Translations under genes and position numbers: made by a program | Shown: positions 1 through 6,710 of the stretch, piece after piece | How positions within the stretch are numbered: the first letter of the stretch is position 1 | Layout: each line of letters begins with the position of its first letter | The notes under the pieces: model-generated | The model's database searches: none | What the model saw: only the letters and a program-made list of their open reading frames with translations | What the model was told of the DNA's origin: nothing | Assembly (NCBI GenBank): GCA_009699025.1 | Contig: WLOZ01000070.1 | Location: forward strand, 1-7,897 | From: Actinomycetota bacterium | GTDB taxonomy: Bacteria > Actinomycetota > Actinomycetes > S36-B12 > CAIYMF01 | Direction: 5' to 3' | Length of the DNA: 7,897 nt

Positions 1-8
1 CAAAAATC

Positions 9-53
9 CGTCACATGTACCTCACAAGTCACATGAGTCACATCAGTCACGGC
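9..53. repeat. Degenerate 9-bp direct repeat upstream of the protease gene
   Basis: Reading in steps of nine bases gives CGTCACATG (9-17), TACCTCACA (18-26), AGTCACATG (27-35), AGTCACATC (36-44) and AGTCACGGC (45-53). The core TCACA or TCAC recurs in each unit; units three to five are the clearest. The array ends 13 bp before the chosen start of the metalloprotease gene, so it lies where a promoter or operator would be. It could be a binding site for a regulator recognising TGTGA/TCACA half-sites, or simply a microsatellite-like slip product. The window edge at base 1 prevents seeing whether it extends upstream. Confidence 0.5.
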
Positions 54-66
54 GAGTCGGCGTGGA

Positions 67-2673
67 TTGCCCGAATTCCGCTGCCACGCTTCGAGGGTGC
101 TCAGACCCGTGCTGGCCCTCGTGGTCGTGGCGTGCGCCCTTGCCCCCGTTTCGGCCGACGCTGCCGAAGGGCCGCCACCGCCCGCTCATCCGCACCCCAC
201 GCCTGCGATGACACGGGTCATCGACGGCACCCGCACCGAGATCACGACACAGCCCGGCGCGCCCCTCGTGGTGGAGGCCGGGGCCTCCACCACGCCCACG
301 GAGGTCGCTCGCGACTTTGCCGCGTCAACCCTTGCCTCGGCCGTACCGGGCGTGGACAACCGACCCGAGTCACTGATTGTGGTCGGGGCTACAGCGGCGT
401 CGGGGCGAGTGGTGCGGCTGCAGCAGACGGTGAACGGCATTCCGATTCTGGGCGGTGAAACCGTGGTGAGTCTCGACGCCGAGAACCGGGTCGTGTCGGC
501 GACGTCGGAGGGGGTCTCGGCACGTCCCACCAGCACAGCGGCGCAGGTTGACGGCGATCGGGCGCGAGCGGTGGCACTGGCTCACGCGGTATCGATGTGG
601 GGCCTGCCGCAGCGGACGCTTCGTGCCCCCTCTCCCGAACTATGGATCCTCGACCCGCGACTCATCGACGCCCCCGGTCCCGACCGGCCGATCCCGGTCT
701 GGCAGACCGAGGTCACGTCGTTAACAGACAGCTCACTGCGTCGGCTCGTGCTGGTTGATGCCACCACCGGCAAGGTCGCCCTTTCGGTTGACCAGAACCA
801 TGCAGTTCTGAACCGTGAGGTGTGTGACTCCGGCAACGTTCCCGGAGCCGATGAGGGATGCACCGTGCCGGTGCGATCGGAGGGCGACCCAGCGGCGGCC
901 GACGCCGACGTCGACTCCGCCTACGCCTTCGCCGGCGATACCGACCGTTTCTACCGCGAGGTACTCGGGCGCGACGGCATCGACGGCGCCGGCAACTCGG
1001 CCTTCGGTGGCGGCCTGAGCTCGACGGTGAGGTACTGTCCGGCCGACGACCTCGGCCAGGGGTGCCCCTACGAGAATGCCTTCTGGAACGGCGCCCAGAT
1101 GGTGTACGGGCAGGGCTACGCCGGGGCCCAGGATGTGGTGGGCCACGAGCTCACCCACGGTGTCACGCAGTTCACCTCGCGGCTGTTCTACTACCACCAG
1201 TCGGGGGCCATCAACGAGTCGCTGTCGGACATCATGGGCGAGTTCGTCGACCAGTGGAGCCACACCACCACGGCGGGCGCAGGCGTGGTCGACACCGACA
1301 CCCCCGCGGTGCGCTGGCTTATCGGAGAAGACCTGCCGGGCGGCGCCATTCGCAGCATGTCCAATCCGCGCCGCGACGGCCCCGGGCTCGACGGCAGCAC
1401 GGCCGCCCCCGACAGCGTGTTGAGCGGCCGCTTTGTCACGTCTGAGGATGACAGCGGGGGCGTGCACACCAACAGCGGCGTTGGCAACAAGTTCGCCTTC
1501 CTACTGACCGACGGTGGGTCGCTCAACGGACACGCAGTGTCAGGAATCGGGCTCAACCGGGCCGCGCAAATCATTTACTCGGCAAGCCTGCTTCTCACGT
1601 CGGCGGCCGACTACCGAGCCTTCGCCGGAGCCCTCTCCACCGCCTGCCACTCACTGGTGGGGTCGCGGCTCACCACGACCGACGACGTCATCCGCGATAC
1701 CGACTGCCTCGAGGTTGACGATGCCATCGCAGCCGTGCAGATGGGTGCCGTGCGCACACGGGCGGCGGTCCCCGCGTGCCTGTCGAACGCGAGTCCCACC
1801 ACGCTGTTCGGCGACTCCATGGAGGGGTCCGCGCGTCACTGGGCATCGGTGGGGACCCGCGAGTGGTTCTACTCGCAGGATCAGAATCCGTACCTGATCG
1901 ATATGCGCTACGCGACCAGCGGCACGGACAACCTCTGGGGCAACGACGGCAATCGGGCGGGAGCCCCGGGTATGGCCATGCGACGCGGCGTGAAGCTCCC
2001 GGCGCTCTCGGCGGCCGCGCCGGTGTCGTACACGGTGCGCTTCAACCACGCGTATGGATTTTGGCCCGTTGCCGGAGGTCCCACGGCTGATGGTGGGGTG
2101 GTCGAATTCTCGGTCGACGGTGGCGCTCACTGGCGAGGGGTCACGCAGGCGAGGTGGGCGCGCGCGGGCGGTTACCACGGCTACTCGGGCGTGATGGCGG
2201 CCGGCACCGACAACCCGCTCGCTGGCTCGCGCGCCTTTGTGGGCCACAGTGCCGGGTATCTCACCAGTCGCTTCGACATCAGTGACCTCGCGGGGCGGTC
2301 GGTGAAGCTGCGCTTCCGCGTGGCGCAGGTGTCGAAGGACCCCGGCGATCCGGGCGACTACGGATGGTTCATCGACGACGTGTCGATCACCAGCTGTCCG
2401 GCTCTGCCGGGCCCGCGCATCACGGCGGTCGGTCCGGGCAACCGGTCGGTGGCGGTCCGCTGGGCCGCTGTGGCCGGGGCGTCGTCGTACCAGGTGACCT
2501 CCATTCCCGACGGCCGCACCTGCACCACAAGCCGAACTCGGTGCACCGTGCGTGAGCTACGCAACGGAGTGCGCTACCGGTTCAGGGTGCGGGCGCTGAG
2601 TCCGGGGCGCGAGACCGGCGTCAGCCTGTCACGTCGACTTGCTGTGCCCACCGCGCGCATCGTGCCCGCCTGA
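67..2673 (+). CDS. Secreted thermolysin-like M4 family zinc metalloprotease with C-terminal jelly-roll and fibronectin type III domains
   Basis: This is a zinc endopeptidase exported to hydrolyse extracellular protein. Residues 10-33 form a signal peptide (arginines, a Val/Leu/Ala core, then VSA-DAA as likely cleavage site). A fungalysin/thermolysin-type propeptide segment follows at about 113-150 (VNGIPILGG). The catalytic domain has NAFWNG at 337-342, zinc ligands in HELTH (H360, E361 catalytic, H364), Tyr375, third ligand E384 in NESLSD, and H467 in GGVHTNSG. The H360-E384 and H360-Y375 spacings equal those of thermolysin (142-166 and 142-157). Residues about 583-777 resemble the beta-rich domain of immune-inhibitor-A-like proteases (GWFIDDVSI), and about 781-862 look like a fibronectin type III repeat. 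No LPXTG or membrane anchor is seen. The start is uncertain: TTG67 follows an in-frame stop at 34-36 and has only a weak ribosome site; GTG97 or GTG109 are alternatives, and GTG97 would also leave a good signal peptide. A VVAC sequence (20-23) is a poor lipobox, so a soluble secreted form is favoured. Confidence 0.93.
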   Translation: MPEFRCHASRVLRPVLALVVVACALAPVSADAAEGPPPPAHPHPTPAMTRVIDGTRTEITTQPGAPLVVEAGASTTPTEVARDFAASTLASAVPGVDNRPESLIVVGATAASGRVVRLQQTVNGIPILGGETVVSLDAENRVVSATSEGVSARPTSTAAQVDGDRARAVALAHAVSMWGLPQRTLRAPSPELWILDPRLIDAPGPDRPIPVWQTEVTSLTDSSLRRLVLVDATTGKVALSVDQNHAVLNREVCDSGNVPGADEGCTVPVRSEGDPAAADADVDSAYAFAGDTDRFYREVLGRDGIDGAGNSAFGGGLSSTVRYCPADDLGQGCPYENAFWNGAQMVYGQGYAGAQDVVGHELTHGVTQFTSRLFYYHQSGAINESLSDIMGEFVDQWSHTTTAGAGVVDTDTPAVRWLIGEDLPGGAIRSMSNPRRDGPGLDGSTAAPDSVLSGRFVTSEDDSGGVHTNSGVGNKFAFLLTDGGSLNGHAVSGIGLNRAAQIIYSASLLLTSAADYRAFAGALSTACHSLVGSRLTTTDDVIRDTDCLEVDDAIAAVQMGAVRTRAAVPACLSNASPTTLFGDSMEGSARHWASVGTREWFYSQDQNPYLIDMRYATSGTDNLWGNDGNRAGAPGMAMRRGVKLPALSAAAPVSYTVRFNHAYGFWPVAGGPTADGGVVEFSVDGGAHWRGVTQARWARAGGYHGYSGVMAAGTDNPLAGSRAFVGHSAGYLTSRFDISDLAGRSVKLRFRVAQVSKDPGDPGDYGWFIDDVSITSCPALPGPRITAVGPGNRSVAVRWAAVAGASSYQVTSIPDGRTCTTSRTRCTVRELRNGVRYRFRVRALSPGRETGVSLSRRLAVPTARIVPA

Positions 2674-2697
2674 CGCTGACACGGGCGGCGCTAGCAT
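2670..2697 (+). promoter_or_regulatory. Candidate promoter for the STAS gene
   Basis: CTGACG (2670-2675, overlapping the protease stop codon) resembles the -35 element TTGACR, and TAGCAT (2692-2697) resembles the actinobacterial -10 TANNNT. They are 16 bp apart, and 55 bp separate the -10 from the ATG at 2753. The elements are seen; promoter activity is inferred. No clear intrinsic terminator follows the protease gene, so read-through from upstream is also possible. Confidence 0.3.
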
Positions 2698-2752
2698 GAC
2701 GCTCAGTGCCCCACCACCGGTCACCGGGGGAAGCGCTGCCGAAGGAGACGTC

Positions 2753-3106
2753 ATGTCAGGTGTCACCACGATTGAGGTTCAGGGCATCACGCTGGTGCGA
2801 GCGCGCCCCCAGGGCGACGACAGCGCCGCCCACGTCACCGAGCTTGAGGAGGCGCTGGCCGCACTGCACGAGCGCTCGGGCGCGCCGGTGGTGGTCGACC
2901 TCGGCTCCCGCGTGCTCAGCGGCCCTCGCCTCGCCGTGGTGCTGCAGAATGCCAGCGACGCACTGGGCATGCTCGGACATTCCTTCGCGGTGGTGAGCTC
3001 CCACGAGGAGACCCGACTGTCGCTGCGCAACGACTACGCGATCGCCGTGTTCGAGTCGCTCGACCAGGCCACCGGCGATGTGTCTGCGGCGAAGCACCGC
3101 GACTAG
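2753..3106 (+). CDS. Small divergent STAS-domain protein (anti-sigma-factor-antagonist-like)
   Basis: A 117-aa soluble protein with no signal peptide or membrane segment. The start is fixed by AAGGAG at 2742-2747, five bases before ATG. The pattern is that of a single STAS domain: a first strand about 4-15, a helix rich in Glu/Ala about 25-38, the strand VVVDLGS at 46-52, a hydrophobic helix about 60-75, then the strand FAVVSS and a final helix. STAS proteins of the SpoIIAA type switch anti-sigma factors through a phosphorylated serine in a DSSG-like motif. Here the equivalent position reads S56-G57-P58-R59, so the usual phospho-acceptor serine is absent. It may therefore act as a non-phosphorylatable binding module, or the family match may be only structural. 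No anti-sigma kinase or sigma factor is next to it. It sits 36 bp before ung and in the same reading frame, separated by one TAG. Confidence 0.72.
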   Translation: MSGVTTIEVQGITLVRARPQGDDSAAHVTELEEALAALHERSGAPVVVDLGSRVLSGPRLAVVLQNASDALGMLGHSFAVVSSHEETRLSLRNDYAIAVFESLDQATGDVSAAKHRD

Positions 3107-3142
3107 TGCGGTCGCCGTTGCATCGCGTGGGATGATCCATCC

Positions 3143-3817
3143 GTGGCCGAGCTGGAAGAGCTAGTCGACCCCTCGTGGGTTCCGGTGCTCGATCCCGTGC
3201 GCTCACAGATTGCAGCCATGGGCGAGTTTCTCCGGGCTGAATCCGCTGCCGGTCGGCGCTGGCTGCCGGGAGGTGCGCACATCCTGCGAGCCTTCACCCG
3301 GCCGCTGCCCGACGTGCGGGTGCTGATCATGGGACAGGACCCCTACCCCACCCCCGGCCACGCAGTGGGCCTGTCGTTCGCGGTCGACCCGTCGGTAGCG
3401 CCGCTGCCGCGCAGCCTGTCGAATATCTACCGCGAGCTCGTCGACGACCTCGGGGTGCCGAGGCCCTCGAGCGGCGACCTCAGCCCGTGGGCCGACCGCG
3501 GTGTGCTCCTGCTTAATCGGGTGCTCACGGTGACTGCTGGCGAGTCCGGCAGCCACCGCGGCAAGGGCTGGGAGGCGGTCACTGACGCCGCGATCGCCGG
3601 ACTCGTGGCTAGGGAGGGCGAGCCGCTCGTGGCCATCCTGTGGGGCCGCGACGCGCAGTCGGTCGAGCCGATGCTCGATGACGTGCCTCTCGTGAGCAGC
3701 GCCCACCCGAGCCCGATGTCGGCCGACCGCGGATTCTTTGGCTCACGCCCCTTCAGCCAGGCCAACGAACTGCTCGAGGAGTTGGGCGCCGACCCGATCG
3801 ACTGGGCGTTACCCTGA
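3143..3817 (+). CDS. ung: Family 1 uracil-DNA glycosylase
   Basis: Cytoplasmic base-excision repair enzyme that hydrolyses the N-glycosidic bond of uracil in DNA, leaving an abasic site. At 224 aa it matches the family (E. coli 229 aa) and reads full length. Landmarks: the water-activating loop GQDPYP at 64-69 with catalytic D66; GLSFAV just after it (uracil stacking Phe); LLLNRVLTV with uracil-reading N125; [10 protein letters not shown]; the minor-groove intercalation loop HPSPMS with catalytic H188; then [10 protein letters not shown] and a C-terminal PIDWALP. The GTG start at 3143 is the first usable start after the in-frame stop at 3104-3106; the upstream ribosome site is weak (GGGA-like, 3129-3132). 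One mild oddity is Met192 where E. coli has the intercalating Leu191. It lies between the STAS gene and the nuclease pair, all co-directional, suggesting a shared DNA-repair transcript. Confidence 0.97.
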   Translation: MAELEELVDPSWVPVLDPVRSQIAAMGEFLRAESAAGRRWLPGGAHILRAFTRPLPDVRVLIMGQDPYPTPGHAVGLSFAVDPSVAPLPRSLSNIYRELVDDLGVPRPSSGDLSPWADRGVLLLNRVLTVTAGESGSHRGKGWEAVTDAAIAGLVAREGEPLVAILWGRDAQSVEPMLDDVPLVSSAHPSPMSADRGFFGSRPFSQANELLEELGADPIDWALP

Positions 3818-3831
3818 CGCACTGTCGGTGG

Positions 3832-3851
3832 GTGGCCCCATACTGGGCCGC
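3832..3851 (+). promoter_or_regulatory. Inverted repeat abutting the start codon of the RecB-like nuclease gene
   Basis: GGCCC (3834-3838) and GGGCC (3845-3849) are perfectly complementary around the loop CATACT; a T-G wobble and a G-C pair extend the stem to 3832 and 3851, directly against ATG 3852. The purine-rich GGTGGGTGG (3827-3835), the only ribosome-site-like sequence, overlaps the left arm. The element could be an mRNA hairpin that masks or repositions the ribosome site, or a palindromic operator. CATACT also resembles a -10 element about 7 bp before the ATG, which would suit a leaderless transcript. None of these roles is proven by sequence alone. Confidence 0.4.
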
Positions 3852-4808
3852 ATGGCTACCCGATCGGTGAGTTCCCGTGGTTCCTCCGGTTCGACCAACC
3901 AGTCGCGCTACGGGGTTCCCGAACGCAGCGTCGAGGTTGACCCCGGCGTCGCGCCCCGGCCGCTGCGCTGGTCGGCCAGTTCGGTCTCGACCTTTGAGCA
4001 GTGCCCGCTCAAGCTGTGGTGGGGCAAGGTCGCTGGCTGGCAGGAGGGTCCCAGCATCGCCACGGCCGCCGGTTCGGCGGTGCATGGTGCACTCGAGGAT
4101 CTCTTCAGGCTCGAGCCCACCGCGCGCACTGAGCCGTTCGCCGAGGCCGCCCTCGCGCGGGCGCTCGAGGGAGCGCGCGATGAACTCGCGGCGGCTGAGG
4201 TGCCCATCGAGCAGGTGCGCTCCAAGGCCGAGGCAGCTCTCGAGGTGTACTGGCAGGTTGAGGATCCCACCGTCATCGATGTCATCGCCGATGGGGTTGA
4301 GCGCGAGGTTGGTCCCGAGTTGGGCGATGTTCCCTTCATCGGCTTCGTCGACCGCATCGCACACTCGGCCACTGGCGTCCGCGTTACCGACTACAAGACG
4401 GGCGCCGCTAAGCCCCGGTACTTCGGCCCCTACTTCCGGCAGCAATACCTCTACGCGGCGGCGCTCATTGAGTCCGGCCTCGACGTTACCGAAATCGAAC
4501 TGCTGTTTCTCGCCGACGGCCGGCGGGTAACCCGCCCCGTCTACGACGCCGCGCTCGACCGAGCGGTGGGCACGCTGCAGTCAGTCGCCGAGGCCGGTGG
4601 GGTGATGGCGCAGCAGGGAGTCTGGACCGCTCGGCAGTCACCCCTCTGCGGGTGGTGCTCGTTTGAGTCGGTGTGCCCGCTCCGCAGGTCTCGAGTGCCC
4701 ACGCCAGGCTCGCTCGAGAGCGACCAGCTGCTGGCCGCGCTCCCGGGTATGAGCCAGCGGCCCCCTGTGGCGCTCGAGGCGCCCCACGTGCCGGGCGCAC
4801 CCGAGTGA
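3852..4808 (+). CDS. RecB-like PD-(D/E)XK nuclease with a four-cysteine iron-sulphur signature (COG2887-type)
   Basis: A 318-aa predicted DNA nuclease of the RecB/AddB/Cas4 superfamily, soluble. After a disordered Ser/Arg-rich N-terminus (about 1-38) the domain opens with SASSVSTFEQCPLKLWW carrying C51. Motif I histidine is H78 (GSAVHG), motif II is D167 in GFVDRIA, motif III is D180-Y-K182 in TDYKTG, and motif IV is QQYLYA from Q197. The C-terminus carries CGWCSFESVC (C266, C269, C275). C51 plus CxxCx5C is the pattern that ligates a 4Fe-4S cluster in AddB and Cas4-like nucleases, so metal-dependent DNA cleavage with a structural cluster is expected. The protein resembles the stand-alone RecB family exonucleases of actinobacteria; no helicase motifs are present. 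ATG 3852 is preferred; GTG 3867 is possible and would remove five residues. It lies 34 bp after ung, and its stop overlaps the next start (GTGA), indicating translational coupling. Confidence 0.9.
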   Translation: MATRSVSSRGSSGSTNQSRYGVPERSVEVDPGVAPRPLRWSASSVSTFEQCPLKLWWGKVAGWQEGPSIATAAGSAVHGALEDLFRLEPTARTEPFAEAALARALEGARDELAAAEVPIEQVRSKAEAALEVYWQVEDPTVIDVIADGVEREVGPELGDVPFIGFVDRIAHSATGVRVTDYKTGAAKPRYFGPYFRQQYLYAAALIESGLDVTEIELLFLADGRRVTRPVYDAALDRAVGTLQSVAEAGGVMAQQGVWTARQSPLCGWCSFESVCPLRRSRVPTPGSLESDQLLAALPGMSQRPPVALEAPHVPGAPE

Positions 4809-6691
4809 GTTCAGTTCCTGGCCCGGCGGTCCCCGACTGGAATCCCGAGTTCGAGTTCACCGGCGATCTCGAGCACGTGCGGGTGCTTGCCAGTCGCCTC
4901 ACCGCCTCGCCACAGTTCAGCTGCCCCCAGCAGGAGGCTCGCAAGGCGCGGCCCGCGATGTTCCCAGTGCGCGACCGCAAGGCAAGCCGAGCCGAGGCGC
5001 CGCCGTTCGCCGACGTTCCCGTAGGCCTCGTGCGCGACGCCATCCTCGAGCACTCGGCCCGTGGTGCCGTGCCCACCGCCGAGTCGGTCGGGCAGTCGGC
5101 CCTGCGGTCGGCAGCGCCGCGCGGGCTCGCGGCCCCTACCGGCCAGGTGGTGCTGGCCGGAGTCATGGGCTATCGAGAGGTCGTGCGTGGGCTACGCGCT
5201 GCCGGCGACTTCCCGCAGGGTGCGGTGCTCGTGAACGACCTCGTCGTGAGTGAGCCGCACGTCGGTGGCGGCGTGGTCGAGTGGGCGGCGTGGGCGCTGA
5301 ACTGGGTGGGCAGCGACGGAACCCGCGAGGTGCACCTGCTGGTGTGGCGGGCGGCTGGCTCGCGGCCGAGGCCCAACGCCGTGCTGGGAGTCATCGCCCG
5401 GTCGGCCGCCGAGGGCTATCGCGCCGAGCCGTTGGTCTCCTGGAGTCACCGCTACGAGCCCAGCACCGTTCAGCCCCCTCCCGTCAGCCGGGTGCGCATT
5501 CGTGAGGTGGGCCTGCTCGACGGCACGTCGACCGTACTGTTCGACGACACCCCCGAGCGGGCGCGGGAGCTGTTCGACCGCAGCGTTCGGCATGCCCTTC
5601 CCATTCTCGCCGGCGGCGCGCACCTGCCCGGGCGCGGCTGTACCTCCTGCTCGATCAGGCCCGAATGTCAGGGCCTCGCCCAGGTGCCCGGTGTGCTGTC
5701 GGTAGCCGGCCGTGCCGCGTACCCGCGCTCGCTGTCGACCAGCGACCTCTGGTCGCACTCGGTCTGCCCGCACCAGGTTCACCTGCTCAGCGACCTCGGC
5801 CTCCCGCGTGAACCGAGCGCGCCCTTCGAGGCCGCCCAGCGCGGAATTTTGGTGCACGCGTGGCTTGAGGCCGCGCACGGGCGTGGTGTCCGGTGTCTGG
5901 AAGCCGATCTCCCGACCGGAGCTGTGGTGGCCGAGGCAGGCTCACTCGCCGATCCTGGCGAGGTCGGACGTTCATTGGGCTGGGGCGCCGACGAGGCGTC
6001 GGTGGTGGCGCCGTACCTGCAGCGCCATCCCGACCAGTGCCCCCTCAGCGCTGACGCCCACGAGGTGGTCCGACCCGAATGCGCCATCACGGTGCACGAC
6101 ACCGACGCCGACATCATCCTCACGACGCGTCCCGACCTCGTCATCGAGCGGTCAGTCCCGGGCTCACCGGGCGCTCCTGATCGCCCCACCTTCCTCATCC
6201 GCGAGACGAAGACCCTCACCATGCGCCGGCTCGAGGCCCACGACGAGATCTCGCTCATCCATCACTTCCCCCAGGTGGCGGCGGCGATCTGCCTGCTGGC
6301 CGCAGGGGTTGACCCGCTCAGTCCTGGTCGGGTCATCGATCCGAGCGGCAGCGTGGTCGAGATCGAACTGCTCGGGGCCGACGACGCCTCGGTGGTGGCT
6401 TTTGCCCTCGACGATCCGCACGTGGTGCTCGCGGCACGGGCCTCCCTCGCCCAACGTGTCGACGAGTGGGTTCACGACGACACTCACGCACCCCGGCCCG
6501 GTCGGCAGTGCGAGCGGTGTCCCGTACGCGCCTGGTGCTCGGCCATGACTCTTCCTGACCCCGACGATCTCGACGGCCCCTCCGACGTTGCGGCGGGCGA
6601 CCCGTCAGGTGCGGCCGCACTCCCTCGCGACATCCTTGCCCTGATCGAGGCCGACATGGGCGTGGTGAGCCATGAGGAGTTCGACTTCTAG
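4805..6691 (+). CDS. Double iron-sulphur PD-(D/E)XK protein: N-terminal pseudo-nuclease fused to a C-terminal RecB-like nuclease
   Basis: A 628-aa protein with two successive nuclease-like halves. The C-terminal half (about 305-585) looks catalytically intact: C321 in SVCPHQVHLL, motif I H351 (GILVHA), motif II D444 (RPDLVIE), motif III E467-T-K469 (IRETKT), motif IV Q490 (FPQVAAAICLL) and CERCPVRAWC with C569, C572, C578. The N-terminal half (about 25-300) has the same cysteine frame: C40 (SCPQQ), then CTSCSIRPEC with C279, C282, C288. Its apparent motif II-III region (E159 and V180-W181-R182) lacks the acidic residue and lysine, so it is probably inactive. Two 4Fe-4S clusters are predicted. 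GTG 4805 is chosen because it overlaps the upstream stop as GTGA; the open frame extends back to 4673, but that stretch lies inside the preceding nuclease gene and reads as out-of-frame sequence. No strong ribosome site precedes GTG, consistent with coupling. The DNA substrate and the exact family name are unknown to me; nuclease activity is inferred from motifs. Confidence 0.8.
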   Translation: MSSVPGPAVPDWNPEFEFTGDLEHVRVLASRLTASPQFSCPQQEARKARPAMFPVRDRKASRAEAPPFADVPVGLVRDAILEHSARGAVPTAESVGQSALRSAAPRGLAAPTGQVVLAGVMGYREVVRGLRAAGDFPQGAVLVNDLVVSEPHVGGGVVEWAAWALNWVGSDGTREVHLLVWRAAGSRPRPNAVLGVIARSAAEGYRAEPLVSWSHRYEPSTVQPPPVSRVRIREVGLLDGTSTVLFDDTPERARELFDRSVRHALPILAGGAHLPGRGCTSCSIRPECQGLAQVPGVLSVAGRAAYPRSLSTSDLWSHSVCPHQVHLLSDLGLPREPSAPFEAAQRGILVHAWLEAAHGRGVRCLEADLPTGAVVAEAGSLADPGEVGRSLGWGADEASVVAPYLQRHPDQCPLSADAHEVVRPECAITVHDTDADIILTTRPDLVIERSVPGSPGAPDRPTFLIRETKTLTMRRLEAHDEISLIHHFPQVAAAICLLAAGVDPLSPGRVIDPSGSVVEIELLGADDASVVAFALDDPHVVLAARASLAQRVDEWVHDDTHAPRPGRQCERCPVRAWCSAMTLPDPDDLDGPSDVAAGDPSGAAALPRDILALIEADMGVVSHEEFDF

Positions 6692-6710
6692 CGGTGCTGG
6701 CCCAGGGTGG

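Noticed and set aside
127..135. VVAC lipobox-like sequence in the protease signal peptide.
   Set aside because: The hydrophobic stretch continues after the cysteine into a normal AxA-type cleavage site, and the -3/-2 residues fit a lipobox poorly. It cannot be fully excluded.
733..1467. A long antisense open frame (244 codons) under the metalloprotease gene.
   Set aside because: It is a high-GC shadow frame; the opposite strand encodes the complete M4 catalytic domain, and the antisense product has no recognisable motif.
3738..3851. Upstream extension of the RecB-like nuclease frame into ung, starting at ATG 3738.
   Set aside because: This would overlap 80 bases of ung, and the added residues read as out-of-frame ung sequence. 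ATG 3852 lies just after the ung stop.
4673..4804. Upstream extension of the double-nuclease frame to 4673.
   Set aside because: The extra 44 residues are an out-of-frame reading of the preceding gene, Pro/Ala/Arg-rich. GTG 4805 with the GTGA overlap is the natural start.
4092..5050. Clustering of CTCGAG: about nine copies here and sixteen in the window, well above chance for this base composition.
   Set aside because: Eight of the nine copies in this stretch are in frame as CTC GAG (Leu-Glu), the favoured codons in Glu/Leu-rich helices. This is codon use rather than a dedicated motif.
4486..5166. A 226-codon antisense open frame under the nuclease pair junction.
   Set aside because: It crosses two well-supported genes on the + strand and has a low-complexity Arg/Ala-rich product typical of shadow frames.
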